A stretch of 64,000 nucleotides of DNA from Stutzerimonas stutzeri (GCA_002387205.1 DGLA01000001.1:124001-188000); one strand, 5' to 3'. Counted from the stretch's first letter, positions 7,952 through 17,215 are shown. Numbers and translations are program-made. Notes: a model not told the origin generated them from the sequence alone.

Positions 7952-10900
7952 TCAATACTTGCCGTAATAGCCTTCTTTGAGTGCGTCGAACATGTTGGCG
8001 GCGGAATTGACCTCACCGTCGTACTCGACCTCTTCGTTGCCTTTGAGCTCGACCACACTGCCGTCCTCGAGAATGAAGCGATACAGGGTCTTCTCCAGGT
8101 CAGCCTCCTTGACCAGCACGCCCTGGAAGGCGGCCGGGTTGAAGCGAAAGGTGGTGCAGCCCTTGAGGCCCTGGTGCCAGGCGTAGCGGTAGATATCCTT
8201 GAACGCCTCGAAGGGATAGTCGGTGGGCACGTTGGCGGTCTTTGAGATCGACGAGTCGACCCACTTCTGCGCGGCGGCCTGGATGTCGACGTGCTGGGCC
8301 GGCGTGACATCGTCGGCGGTGATGAAATACTCCGGCAGCTTCTGCCCCGACTCGGTGGCGGCCGGCGTGGCCTGCGGGTTGATCAGGGTGCGATAGGCCA
8401 GCAACTCGTAGCTGAACACCTCGATCTTTTCCTTGGCCTTGCGCCCCGGGCGGATCAGGTTGCGCGAGTACTGATGGGCGAAGCTCGGCTCGATGCCGTT
8501 GGAGGCGTTGTTGGCCAGGCTCAGGCTGATGGTGCCAGTGGGCGCGATGGAGCTGTGGTGGGTGAAACGCGCGCCCTGCTCGGCCAGGGCGTCGACCAGA
8601 TCCGGGGCGAATTCGGCGATCTTCTGCATGTAGCGCGAATATCTGGCGTGTAGCACCCGGCCCGGCACTAGGTCGCCGACCTTGTAGCCGTCCTTGTTCA
8701 TTTCGGGACGCTTGCGCAGCATCTCGGCAGTGACCTCGAAGGTCTCGGCCAGTAGCGGCGCGGGGCCCTTCTCCTTCGACAACGCCAGCGCCTCTTCCCA
8801 GCCGACCAGCGCCATCTCCCGGGCTACTTCTTCGGTGAATACGCAGGCTTCCGGGCTGCCATAACGCAGCTTGAGCAGGGTCAGGGCCGAGCCGAGACCG
8901 AGGAAGCCCATGCCGTGACGACGCTTGCTCTCGATCTCGTGGCGCTGCTGCTCAAGCGGCAGGCCGTTGATCTCGACGACGTTGTCCAGCATGCGGGTGA
9001 AGACGCGCACCACCTCGCGGTACCTGTCCCAGTCGAAGCGCGCATCGGCGCCAAACGGGTCGATGACGAAGCGGGTCAGGTTGATCGAGCCGAGCAGGCA
9101 GGAGCCGTAGGGCGGCAAGGGTTGTTCGCCGCAGTTGTGGGCATGCAGACCGTTGGCATCGAAGGCGTTGATACCCGGTATCTGCACGTCGTACACGTCC
9201 TCGATTCCATCCGCTTCAAGCGAGTTGACCGTGGCCACGAAACGGCTGCGATTGAGCCGCCGCCGATAGCCCGAAAGCGCCGCGCCAAGGCGTGCCGCCT
9301 TGGCGCCATCGGTAAAGCCGATCAGTTGTTCATAGCTGACCAACGCCTCGCCACTGATGATCAGCTCATACTGGGCCTGGGTTGGATATTCACGACGGCC
9401 CCCACGCCCGTCCGGCAAGGAGGACGAACCAGCAGACCGCCGCGCATACAGTGCAGAGGGAATACCCAGTCGCAGCAGCATGCGCTGTGCCGCCTCCAAA
9501 CGCTTGCGATCCGACTGCGCCAGGCGTACCGAGACGCCTTTTTCCTGTGATCCCTGAACGCTACCGTCCGCATCGAAGAAGCCTCTGAGAAAGGCTCGAC
9601 AGGCCTCGCTGGAGGCGCGCTCCAGGGCAGGAGTGATGGGCTTGTCGCCTGGAGTCATACCGACAGAGAACGCCAGGTCTCGTAGCGAAGCGGACTTGAG
9701 CCGCCACTCGCTGCGCCCTGCAACAGGCATCCAACCCGTGAAGTCGGCACGGGTCCGCCCGGGCAGCGCATCCACGCAACGACGCGCCTCGTCCATCACT
9801 GCTTGCATCGCGGCTCCGGGCCCGGCTTCAAGGCCATTAGCCTGGGCAGCGGCGCCCCACACCGAGAGGACTGCACCTTCGGCCTTGAGCGTGCCATCAC
9901 CGATCAGGAGGCCGAGCAGATAGCCCTGTTCGGCGCTTAACTCGCCCGGCCAGTGAGGGATCTGCCGGTGATCATTGAGCAGCAGGCGGTCTCCGACCTG
10001 CAGCTTCGCAGCCTTGCACCATTCGGTATCGAGACTCCATCGCGTCTGCCGGACAACACGTCGGACGCGGTGATCGGCGGTCAGGCGCAGCGAGTACCCT
10101 TCGCGAGTTGCCAGCCGCAGCACCGGTTTGCAGTCGGTGCGGAAAAAGCCTTGCGGACCACTGGCATGGTGCCGCCCATCAACTCTGGCGAGAAAGGGTC
10201 GACCCACCAGCTCATGGACCTGACGCGGTCCTTCTGCAGTCTGCACCCAGGTATCGGCGGTGACGCAAGGATTGGTCGCCCGAATTGCCTCGCACCACCA
10301 ATTGTTGTTCAGCTGGTTGACGCGGTCGATGAGGATGAAGCCCGGCTCGGCGTAATCGTAGGTGGACACCATGATCATGTCCCACAGATGTCGCGCCTTG
10401 GCCCGCCCGTAGATCTTGCAGGCCACCAGACCGTCGTCGCGGACGATGTAGCCATCATGGCTCGGCCATTCGCGCCAGAGCACCTGCTCCGGGTCGTCGA
10501 GGTCGTGGTCGGCCTTCTCCTTGAGGTGTAGCGGGAAGATCAGCGGCCAGTCCTGGTCCGCCTCCACGGCCTGCATGAACTCATCGGTGATCAGCAGGCT
10601 GAGGTTGAACTGGCGCAGCCTGCCGTCCTCGCGTTTGGCGCGGATGAATTCGCGCACGTCCGGGTGGCCGACGTCGAAGGTGCCCATCTGCGCGCCGCGA
10701 CGTCCGCCGGCGGAGCTGACGGTGAAGCACATCTTGTCGAAGATATCCATGAACGACAGCGGGCCGCTGGTATGCGCGCCGGCGCCGGAGACAAAGGAGC
10801 CGCGCGGCCGAAGCGTGCTGAACTCATAGCCGATGCCGCAGCCGGCCTTGAGCGTCAGGCCGGCTTCATGGACCTTGCCGAGGATGTCGTCCATCGAGTC

Positions 10901-11236
10901 ATTGATGGTGCCGGATACGGTGCAGTTGATCGTCGAGGTGGCCGGTTTGTAGTCCTGCGCGCCGGCGTTGGAAATGATCCGCCCAGCAGGGATCGCGCCG
11001 TTGCGCAGCGCCCAGAGAAACCGCTCGTACCAGAGCTCGCGGGTCTCCGGGGTTTCCACCTCGGCGAGTGCTCGCGCAACCCGCTGCCAGGTGGCGTCGA
11101 CACTGTCATCGACGGCGCTGCCATCCTTGCGGGTCAGACGGTATTTCTGTGCCCAGATGTCTTCGGACGCCGCCTGCAATGCGATGTCAGCTGTGGTTTT
11201 CGTCTCTGCCTCGATGGGCCCGTTCGTCCTCGCCAT
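7952..11236 (-). CDS. nrdJa: Class II (adenosylcobalamin) ribonucleotide reductase large subunit, intein-containing precursor
   Basis: It reduces ribonucleotides to deoxyribonucleotides with a B12-derived thiyl radical, in air or without it. The precursor is 1094 residues from ATG 11236 (MARTNGPIEAETKTT); a GTG 14 codons upstream at 11278 is possible but less likely. The exteins give about 716 residues after splicing. The N-terminal half has TSTINCTVSG, with the redox cysteine, and the finger-loop segment GGRRGAQMGTFDVGHPDV. The catalytic motif NPCGE is interrupted between P and C by a 378-residue intein at 9134-10267. After it come PPYGSCLLGSINL and the C-terminal barrel, ending near KGCTTFRFNP. 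NrdJb follows in the operon. Confidence 0.95.
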   Translation of the reverse strand: MARTNGPIEAETKTTADIALQAASEDIWAQKYRLTRKDGSAVDDSVDATWQRVARALAEVETPETRELWYERFLWALRNGAIPAGRIISNAGAQDYKPATSTINCTVSGTINDSMDDILGKVHEAGLTLKAGCGIGYEFSTLRPRGSFVSGAGAHTSGPLSFMDIFDKMCFTVSSAGGRRGAQMGTFDVGHPDVREFIRAKREDGRLRQFNLSLLITDEFMQAVEADQDWPLIFPLHLKEKADHDLDDPEQVLWREWPSHDGYIVRDDGLVACKIYGRAKARHLWDMIMVSTYDYAEPGFILIDRVNQLNNNWWCEAIRATNPCVTADTWVQTAEGPRQVHELVGRPFLARVDGRHHASGPQGFFRTDCKPVLRLATREGYSLRLTADHRVRRVVRQTRWSLDTEWCKAAKLQVGDRLLLNDHRQIPHWPGELSAEQGYLLGLLIGDGTLKAEGAVLSVWGAAAQANGLEAGPGAAMQAVMDEARRCVDALPGRTRADFTGWMPVAGRSEWRLKSASLRDLAFSVGMTPGDKPITPALERASSEACRAFLRGFFDADGSVQGSQEKGVSVRLAQSDRKRLEAAQRMLLRLGIPSALYARRSAGSSSLPDGRGGRREYPTQAQYELIISGEALVSYEQLIGFTDGAKAARLGAALSGYRRRLNRSRFVATVNSLEADGIEDVYDVQIPGINAFDANGLHAHNCGEQPLPPYGSCLLGSINLTRFVIDPFGADARFDWDRYREVVRVFTRMLDNVVEINGLPLEQQRHEIESKRRHGMGFLGLGSALTLLKLRYGSPEACVFTEEVAREMALVGWEEALALSKEKGPAPLLAETFEVTAEMLRKRPEMNKDGYKVGDLVPGRVLHARYSRYMQKIAEFAPDLVDALAEQGARFTHHSSIAPTGTISLSLANNASNGIEPSFAHQYSRNLIRPGRKAKEKIEVFSYELLAYRTLINPQATPAATESGQKLPEYFITADDVTPAQHVDIQAAAQKWVDSSISKTANVPTDYPFEAFKDIYRYAWHQGLKGCTTFRFNPAAFQGVLVKEADLEKTLYRFILEDGSVVELKGNEEVEYDGEVNSAANMFDALKEGYYGKY
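9134..10267 (-). mobile_element. LAGLIDADG intein inside NrdJa
   Basis: A 378-residue in-frame intein. It begins with Cys1 (CVTADTWVQT, block A) and has a block B TADH (residues 63-66). It carries two LAGLIDADG homing-endonuclease helices, GYLLGLLIGDGTL at 115-127 and AFLRGFFDADGSVQ at 225-238, each with its acidic residue. It ends with block F DVYDVQIPGINAFD and block G NGLHAHN, with penultimate His377 and Asn378. The next residue is Cys(+1) of the host NPCGE motif. All splicing residues are present and both endonuclease acidic residues look intact, so it is probably still splicing and may still be mobile. Confidence 0.95.
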
Positions 11237-11389
11237 GCGCAGCGCAACCTCGTGTCGATGGAGTGGAAACCAAAGCACGAAGCATAGTCAGCGATGCCAG
11301 AAGCACGAATGACACGCATCAAGTCACCCGACGGACAACCCATCGAAACACCCAACGGCTGAGCTGCCATTGGGGTGCCCTGTAGCGGG

Positions 11390-12424
11390 TCAGAGCGACT
11401 CGAGGCAGCCTGCCAGCGAGTTGCCGAGGTTATCGATCAATTGCTCGTAGCCACCCGCGGTGGCCTCGATGTCATAGCCGAGTGCATCCAGTTCGGCGAC
11501 CTTTACCGGTAGTCCGCGGGTCAGGCTGTCAACCAGACGCGGGCGCACCGGTGGCTCGTAGAACACGCAGCTCGGGCCGGCCTGCTCCAGACGCTCACGC
11601 ATCGCGGCAACGTGTCGCGCGCCCGGCTGGGCTTCGCCACCTGCACTGAACACACCGGCGTGCTTGATGTTGTAGGCCGACTCGAAATACTCATAGGCCT
11701 CGTGAAAGACAAAGAAGGGCTTGGCGCGCGTCTCACTCAGGCGCTTGTTCAGCCGTTCATCGAGAGCAGCCAGGCGCTGCTTGAACGCCGCCAGGTTGGC
11801 CTCGTAGCGCTGGGCGTTTGCCGGGTCGGCTTTGGCCATGTCCCTGGCCATCACTTCGGCGATAGCCAGGGCATTGGCAGGCAGCAACCAGAGGTGCGCG
11901 TCCAGGCTGCCGGGGCGATGGGCATGATCGTGTTCGTCGTGGCTGGCAGCCGTTGCCTCGGTCGCTCCATGATCATGGCCGTCATGGCCATCTTCATCGT
12001 GAGCGTGCTCGGCTTCATGGTCATGTTCAGCATCGTTGCCAGCTGCCTCGCCAAAGTGGCGCAGCGTCAGCCCCGGAATGGACTGTACGGCGACGCTCGG
12101 GCCTTTGCGGCCGCTCAGCAGCGGTTCCAGAAAAGTCTCCATGTCAGGGCCGATCCAATAGACGAGATCGGCGCTGCGCAGCTGCCGTACGTCGGATGGG
12201 CGCATGGCGTAATGATGGGGCGAGGCGCCTGGCGGCAGCAGGACGCCAGGCTTGCCGACACCGTCCTGAACGGCAGCGGCGATCAGCTGCAAGGGCTTGA
12301 TGCTGGTCAGCACCTCGACCTCGGCATGGGCCTGGACACTGGTGAAGAGGCTGGCAGTGAGAAGCAAGGGAAGTGAAAAAAGACGGAACACGGGCAACAC
12401 TCGATTGAACTGAATAGGTAACAT
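11390..12424 (-). CDS. znuA: Zinc ABC transporter periplasmic binding protein ZnuA
   Basis: It captures Zn2+ in the periplasm and delivers it to ZnuBC. The 344 residues start with a signal peptide of about 34 residues (cut after SVQAHA). The domain contains PGASPHHYAMRPSD (metal His near 70-71), a histidine- and acid-rich mobile loop at about 131-170, and SLDAHLWL with a further His near 177, all typical of zinc-type cluster 9 binding proteins. ATG 12424 overlaps the candidate Zur operator, so a GTG at 12400 is an alternative start, although neither has a good ribosome site. It is divergent from zur-znuCB. Confidence 0.95.
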   Translation of the reverse strand: MLPIQFNRVLPVFRLFSLPLLLTASLFTSVQAHAEVEVLTSIKPLQLIAAAVQDGVGKPGVLLPPGASPHHYAMRPSDVRQLRSADLVYWIGPDMETFLEPLLSGRKGPSVAVQSIPGLTLRHFGEAAGNDAEHDHEAEHAHDEDGHDGHDHGATEATAASHDEHDHAHRPGSLDAHLWLLPANALAIAEVMARDMAKADPANAQRYEANLAAFKQRLAALDERLNKRLSETRAKPFFVFHEAYEYFESAYNIKHAGVFSAGGEAQPGARHVAAMRERLEQAGPSCVFYEPPVRPRLVDSLTRGLPVKVAELDALGYDIEATAGGYEQLIDNLGNSLAGCLESL

Positions 12425-12430
12425 AATAAC
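12418..12430. promoter_or_regulatory. Candidate Zur box
   Basis: GTAACATAATAAC matches the palindromic zinc-uptake operator pattern GTTATAnTATAAC at 9 of 12 informative positions. It lies in the 32-bp gap and over the znuA start codon, between divergent znuA and zur, the expected place for Zur to repress both transcripts. Confidence 0.5.
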
Positions 12431-12456
12431 GTCTCTAAGCCACCTCGTCTCCGCCC

Positions 12457-12942
12457 ATGCCCAAGTCCCCGCTGGCCTGCACGCCCCATGACCATGACCA
12501 CTGCGTCAGCAGTGCCCTGGCAGAAGCCGATCTTCTCTGCGAACGCTCCGGCGTGCGCCTGACCGCCCTGCGCAAGCGCGTACTGGAGCTGGTCTGGCAG
12601 AGCCACAAGCCGCTCGGCGCCTACGACATCCTCGCCGAGCTGACGGCTCAGGACGGTCGCCGCGCCGCGCCGCCCACCGTTTACCGGGCGCTGGATTTCC
12701 TGCTGGAGAACGGGCTGGTGCACCGCATTGCCTCGCTCAATGCCTTCATTGGCTGCAATCACCCGGAGCATCCCCATCAGGGCCAGTTCCTGATCTGCCG
12801 CAATTGCCACACCGCCATCGAGCTGGAGCAGCCCGCCATCAGCGAGGCCATCGACCAGGCTGCGCGCGGGGTGGATTTCCAGGTCGAAGGCCAGACGGTC
12901 GAAGTGGTCGGCATGTGCGCGCCCTGCCGGAACGCCGCATGA
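12457..12942 (+). CDS. zur: Zinc uptake regulator Zur (Fur family)
   Basis: A 161-residue Fur-family repressor. The winged-helix part is RLTALRKRVLELVWQSHKPLGAYDIL ... APPTVYRALDFLLENGLVHRI (about 34-91). The structural zinc site is Cys114-x2-Cys117 and Cys154-x2-Cys157, and a His-rich HPEHPHQ stretch near 102-107 may be part of the sensory site. The N-terminus HDHDH is an added His cluster. Its neighbours are znuA (divergent) and znuC (ATGA overlap), which fixes it as Zur and not Fur. Confidence 0.93.
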   Translation: MPKSPLACTPHDHDHCVSSALAEADLLCERSGVRLTALRKRVLELVWQSHKPLGAYDILAELTAQDGRRAAPPTVYRALDFLLENGLVHRIASLNAFIGCNHPEHPHQGQFLICRNCHTAIELEQPAISEAIDQAARGVDFQVEGQTVEVVGMCAPCRNAA

Positions 12943-13709
12943 GCGAAGCGTTGATCCGCCTGGATGACATCCATGTGCGCTTCGCCAAGCAGACGGTGCT
13001 CGAAGGCGCTCAGCTGCAGGTCCATCGTGGCGAAATTGTCACCCTGATCGGCCCCAACGGCGCCGGCAAGACGACCCTGGTGCGCGCCGTCCTCGGCTTG
13101 CTCAAGCCCGATAGCGGCACGGTCTGGCGCAAGCCACGGCTGCGCGTCGGCTATATGCCGCAGAAGCTGCATGTCGACCCTACATTGCCGCTGTCGGTGT
13201 TGCGCTTCTTGCGTCTGGTGCCAGGCGTCGACCGCGCCGCTGCGCTGGCGGCGCTGAGCGAAGTGGGCGCCGAACATGTCATCGACAGCCCGTTGCAATC
13301 GGTTTCCGGCGGCGAGATGCAGCGCGTGCTGCTGGCCCGCGCCCTGCTGCGTCAGCCTGAGTTGCTGGTGCTGGACGAGCCGGTGCAAGGCGTCGACGTC
13401 GCCGGCCAGGCCGAGCTGTACCGGCTGATCGGGCGATTGCGCGAACGCTATGGCTGCGGCGTGCTGATGGTCTCCCACGACCTGCATTTGGTGATGAGCG
13501 CCACCGACCAGGTGGTCTGCCTGAATCGCCACGTCTGCTGCTCCGGCCACCCGGAACAGGTCAGCGCTGACCCGGCGTTTGTCGAACTGTTTGGCCAGGA
13601 CGCCCGGAGCCTGGCGATCTATCACCATCAGCACGACCACAGCCACGACCTGCATGGCAGCGTGGTCACCGGCAAACCTCACGTCCACGGCCCGAATTGC
13701 AAGCACTGA
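12939..13709 (+). CDS. znuC: Zinc ABC transporter ATPase ZnuC
   Basis: It powers zinc import. The 256 residues contain Walker A GPNGAGKTTL, the signature VSGGEMQRVLLARALL, Walker B LLVLDEPVQGVD and the switch His in VSHDLHLV. The C-terminus is His-rich (HHQHDHSHD), as often in zinc ATPases. The long upstream extension of the frame overlaps zur in another phase and is rejected. ATG 12939 overlaps the zur stop by 4 nt, which implies translational coupling. Confidence 0.95.
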   Translation: MSEALIRLDDIHVRFAKQTVLEGAQLQVHRGEIVTLIGPNGAGKTTLVRAVLGLLKPDSGTVWRKPRLRVGYMPQKLHVDPTLPLSVLRFLRLVPGVDRAAALAALSEVGAEHVIDSPLQSVSGGEMQRVLLARALLRQPELLVLDEPVQGVDVAGQAELYRLIGRLRERYGCGVLMVSHDLHLVMSATDQVVCLNRHVCCSGHPEQVSADPAFVELFGQDARSLAIYHHQHDHSHDLHGSVVTGKPHVHGPNCKH

Positions 13710-13716
13710 TAACCTG

Positions 13717-14502
13717 ATGCCTGACTTCCTCCTCAATGCACTATTGGCCGGCCTTGCGCTGGCGCTGGTCGCCGGCCCGCTTGGTTCCTTCGTGGTCTGG
13801 CGGCGGATGGCCTACTTTGGCGACACCCTTTCCCACTCCGCCCTGCTCGGGGTGGCGCTGGGTCTGTTGCTGGACATCAACCTGACCCTGGCCGTGACCT
13901 TCTGCTGCGTGTTGCTCGCGGTGCTGCTGGTGACCCTGCAGCAGCGTCAGCCGCTGGCATCCGACACGCTGCTGGGCATCCTCGCCCACAGCAGCCTGTC
14001 CCTCGGCCTGGTGTCGCTGAGCTTCATGAAGGACGTACGCATCGACCTGATGGGCTATCTGTTCGGCGACTTGCTGGCCGTCAGTCCCACTGACCTGGCC
14101 TGGATCGCCGGCGGCTCCGCCCTGGTGCTGCTCGCGCTGGCTTTCCTCTGGAGGCCATTGCTGGCGGTCACGGTGCATGAGGAGCTGGCAAAGGTGGAAG
14201 GCCTGCCCGTGGCCGGTATCCGCCTGGCCTTGATGCTGCTGATCGCCATCGTGATAGCCGTGGCCATGAAGATTGTCGGCGTGCTCCTGATCACCTCGCT
14301 GCTGATCATTCCCGCCGCTGCCGCACAGCGCCACGCGCGCACCCCGGAACAAATGGCCATGGGCGCCAGCCTGCTGGGCCTGCTGGCGGTGTGCTGCGGC
14401 CTCTCCCTATCGTGGTATCAGGACACGCCGGCCGGCCCCTCGATCGTGGTGTCTGCCGCGGCCATGTTTCTGCTCAGCTTTGCCTGGCCGCGCCGGAACT
14501 AG
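13717..14502 (+). CDS. znuB: Zinc ABC transporter permease ZnuB
   Basis: A 261-residue ABC-3 family inner-membrane permease with seven to eight hydrophobic helices and the family motif GDTLSHSALLGVALGLLL near the N-terminus. A second conserved part is KIVGVLLITSLLIIPAAAAQ. The start ATG 13717 lies 7 bp after the znuC stop; the extension upstream of it is the znuC region in another phase. With ZnuC and ZnuA it completes the high-affinity zinc importer. Confidence 0.95.
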   Translation: MPDFLLNALLAGLALALVAGPLGSFVVWRRMAYFGDTLSHSALLGVALGLLLDINLTLAVTFCCVLLAVLLVTLQQRQPLASDTLLGILAHSSLSLGLVSLSFMKDVRIDLMGYLFGDLLAVSPTDLAWIAGGSALVLLALAFLWRPLLAVTVHEELAKVEGLPVAGIRLALMLLIAIVIAVAMKIVGVLLITSLLIIPAAAAQRHARTPEQMAMGASLLGLLAVCCGLSLSWYQDTPAGPSIVVSAAAMFLLSFAWPRRN

Positions 14503-14506
14503 ACCG

Positions 14507-14998
14507 ATGACCACGCTGAAATACCTGCAGGGCTATCCCGCATCATTGCAGGATCAGGTTCGCCGGATGATCGAAGAGCAGCGGTTGGGCGACTACCTGG
14601 AGCGCCGTTATCCGCAACGCCATCAGGTACAGAGCGACAAGGCACTGTATGGCTACGTCCAGCAGTTGCGCCAGAGTCATCTCAAGAGCGCACCGAGCAT
14701 CGACAAGGTGCTTTACGACAACCGCCTCGACCTCACCCATCGCGCGCTGGGCCTGCACACGGCGGTGTCTCGTGTGCAAGGCGGCAAGCTCAAGGCCAAG
14801 AAGGAGATTCGCGTCGCCGCGCTGTTCAAGGAAGCAGCGCCGGAGTTCTTGCAGATGATTGTCGTGCACGAACTGGCGCACCTGCGCGAGAGCGACCACA
14901 ACCGGGCGTTCTACAAGCTCTGCGAACACATGATGCCGGGATACGCGCAGACCGAGTTCGACCTGCGCTGCTACCTGCACTGGCGCGAACTGACTTAA
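14507..14998 (+). CDS. YgjP-like M48-type metal-dependent protein
   Basis: A 163-residue soluble protein with the zinc-binding motif HELAHLRESDHNRAFYKLC (about 115-133), the HExxH form typical of the YgjP/WLM group. E. coli YgjP has been reported to hydrolyse UTP, and other members are annotated as metallopeptidases; the substrate here is not known. It begins 4 bp after znuB at ATG 14507, so it is probably the last gene of the zur-znuCB transcript. That suggests a zinc-dependent or zinc-status role, which is inference. Confidence 0.85.
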   Translation: MTTLKYLQGYPASLQDQVRRMIEEQRLGDYLERRYPQRHQVQSDKALYGYVQQLRQSHLKSAPSIDKVLYDNRLDLTHRALGLHTAVSRVQGGKLKAKKEIRVAALFKEAAPEFLQMIVVHELAHLRESDHNRAFYKLCEHMMPGYAQTEFDLRCYLHWRELT

Positions 14999-15018
14999 CC
15001 ACAGGCTGCTGCAGACAC

Positions 15019-15050
15019 AAAAAAGGCGGCCCGAAATCAACCGGGCCGCC
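15019..15050 (-). terminator. Intrinsic terminator after katE
   Basis: GGCGGCCCG and CGGGCCGCC form a 9-bp perfect stem with an 8-nt loop. On the minus strand a run of six T residues follows, 18 bp beyond the katE stop. It may also end the convergent znu transcript. Confidence 0.88.
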
Positions 15051-15067
15051 CTGTTACGCTTTTGCAG

Positions 15068-17215
15068 TTACGCCGGCACCTGCTCCGCCGCCGCCTCGCG
15101 CGCCCAGATCCGGTGTTGCGCCAGTGCCTGCGCGAACGCCGTGAACACCGTGGCGACATCGCCGTCATCACCGGTCACCAGACCGGCATCTTCCGGCAGG
15201 TTGAGGGCTGTGAGCAGCTGCCGGGCATCACCCAGTACCGCGATCGGCTTGAGGTGCTTGTAGGCTTCGAGCAGGTAGTGCTTGGCCACGCCGGACTTGG
15301 CCATGGCCTGCACGCTCTGCGCGCCGCCCGGCACGAAGACCGCGTCGAAGGCGATCGAGGGCATGCCATCCATCGCTGCATCAGGCGTGAGCATCTTGCC
15401 GTCGGCGGTCTTCACCGGCGCCGGTGACGGTCCGATCAGCTTGGCGATTGCACCCTCGTCTGCCAGCTTCTGCTTGAAAGCCTCGATAGCCTTACCATCC
15501 ACGCCGTTGGCAATCAGGATGGCGACCTTGCGCGACTTGATATTGCCGGACAGATGATTCATCAGGCTCAGCGCCGGTGAGCTGGCCGGGTTTGGCTGCT
15601 TGAGGGTGATGGTCGGGGCTGTAGGCGGTGTCACGCCGATGTTTTCCGCGACGCGACGCGCCAGCTCCAGATCGATATTGGCGAGAATCTCGTTGACCTG
15701 GCGCTCACGGATGAACACCCGCTCGACCTTGCCCAGCTCGAAGCTGTAGGCGCCGATGATGTGTTCCTTCTCCGGCGCGCTCATGCTGTTCCAGAACAAG
15801 GTCGCCTGGGAAAAATGGTCCGAGAACGAGGGGCTGCGTGCCCGCACCTTGTGCCCTTCCATCCGCTCCGGATAGCTCTCGAAGCCACCACCGCTGGCAG
15901 CAGGCGGCGTTTCCTTCGGCCAGCCGCTGTCGATGGAGTTGGGCTCGTAGTTGGCGCGGCCCTTGTTGATCGTCTGCCGATGGAAGGCATCGCGCTGATT
16001 GTTGTGCACCGGCGCGACCGAACGGTTGATCGGGATTTCATGGAAATTCGGCCCACCGAGGCGCAGCAGCTGGGTGTCGGTGTAGGAGAACAGCCGGCCC
16101 TGCAGCAGCGGATCATTGGTGAAATCGATGCCGGGCACGATATGGCCGATATGGAAGGCGGCCTGCTCGGTCTCGGCGAAAAAGTTGTCCGGGTTGCGAT
16201 TGAGGGTCATCTTGCCGAGCTTCTGCACCGGCACCAGCTCTTCAGGAATGATCTTGGTCGGGTCCAGCAGGTCGAAGTCGAACTTGTGCTCGTCGGCCTC
16301 TTCCACCACCTGCACGCCCAGCTCCCACTCGAAATAGTCGCCCATTTCGATGGATTCCCAGAGATCGCGGCGGTTGAAGTCCGGGTCTTTACCGGCGAGC
16401 TTCAGCGTCTCGTCCCAGACCAGCGAGAACGCACCGGCCACAGGCTTCCAGTGGAACTTGACGAAGCGGCTCACACCCTCGGCATTGATCAGGCGGAAGG
16501 TGTGCACGCCGAAGCCTTCCATGGCCCGCAGGCTGCGTGGGATGCCGCGGTCGGACATGGCCCAGATGACCATGTGCGCCGACTCGGGAGTAAGCGATAC
16601 GAAATCCCAGAAGCTGTCGTGGGCGGACTGGCCCTGGGGGATCTCGTTATGCGGCTCGGGCTTCACTGCATGCACGAAGTCCGGAAATTTGATCGCGTCC
16701 TGGATGAAGAACACCGGCATGTTGTTGCCGACCAGGTCGAAAATGCCTTCATCGGTATAGAACTTGGTGGCGAAGCCGCGCACGTCGCGAACAGTATCGG
16801 CCGAGCCACGCGAGCCCTGCACGGTGGAAAAACGCACGAATACCGGCGTTTCCTTGCCTTTGCCGGCGAGGAAGGACGCCTTGGTCAATGAACTGTGGTC
16901 GTCGTAGCTGACGAACACGCCGTGGGCAGCCGAGCCGCGGGCGTGCACGATGCGCTCGGGGATGCGCTCGTGATCGAAGTGGGTCAGCTTCTCGCGCATG
17001 ATGAAGTCTTCGAGCAGCGAGGGTCCCCGTTCGCCTGCCCTCAGCGTGTTCTGGTTATCAGCGATCTTGACGCCCTGGTTCGTGCTCAGGGCCTCGCCCG
17101 TGGCATCGGAGCGAAAGGTTTCGAGCTGATCGAGCTTGGCGTTGTGGTTCTTGCGATCGACAGTGTCGGTACCGGCGAGCTCGCTGTTCTTAGGATCTTT
17201 GTTGTCCGTCATCAT
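15068..17215 (-). CDS. katE: Large-subunit catalase HPII (monofunctional, clade 2)
   Basis: It disproportionates hydrogen peroxide in the cytoplasm. The 715 residues combine the heme catalase core with a C-terminal DJ-1/glutamine-amidotransferase-like domain (about 560-705), as in E. coli HPII. The catalytic His91 (RIVHARGSAAHG) and Asn164 (VGNNMPVFF) are present, as is the proximal heme ligand Tyr378 (RLFSYTDTQ). Their spacing of 73 and 287 residues equals that of HPII. GAGG lies before ATG 17215. The gene stands alone with its own terminator and is usually under RpoS control. Confidence 0.96.
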   Translation of the reverse strand: MMTDNKDPKNSELAGTDTVDRKNHNAKLDQLETFRSDATGEALSTNQGVKIADNQNTLRAGERGPSLLEDFIMREKLTHFDHERIPERIVHARGSAAHGVFVSYDDHSSLTKASFLAGKGKETPVFVRFSTVQGSRGSADTVRDVRGFATKFYTDEGIFDLVGNNMPVFFIQDAIKFPDFVHAVKPEPHNEIPQGQSAHDSFWDFVSLTPESAHMVIWAMSDRGIPRSLRAMEGFGVHTFRLINAEGVSRFVKFHWKPVAGAFSLVWDETLKLAGKDPDFNRRDLWESIEMGDYFEWELGVQVVEEADEHKFDFDLLDPTKIIPEELVPVQKLGKMTLNRNPDNFFAETEQAAFHIGHIVPGIDFTNDPLLQGRLFSYTDTQLLRLGGPNFHEIPINRSVAPVHNNQRDAFHRQTINKGRANYEPNSIDSGWPKETPPAASGGGFESYPERMEGHKVRARSPSFSDHFSQATLFWNSMSAPEKEHIIGAYSFELGKVERVFIRERQVNEILANIDLELARRVAENIGVTPPTAPTITLKQPNPASSPALSLMNHLSGNIKSRKVAILIANGVDGKAIEAFKQKLADEGAIAKLIGPSPAPVKTADGKMLTPDAAMDGMPSIAFDAVFVPGGAQSVQAMAKSGVAKHYLLEAYKHLKPIAVLGDARQLLTALNLPEDAGLVTGDDGDVATVFTAFAQALAQHRIWAREAAAEQVPA

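Noticed and set aside
11237..11278. GTG start of NrdJa 14 codons upstream
   Set aside because: The added residues (MLWFPLHRHEVALR) do not resemble family N-termini; ATG 11236 is the simpler choice, though this is not settled.
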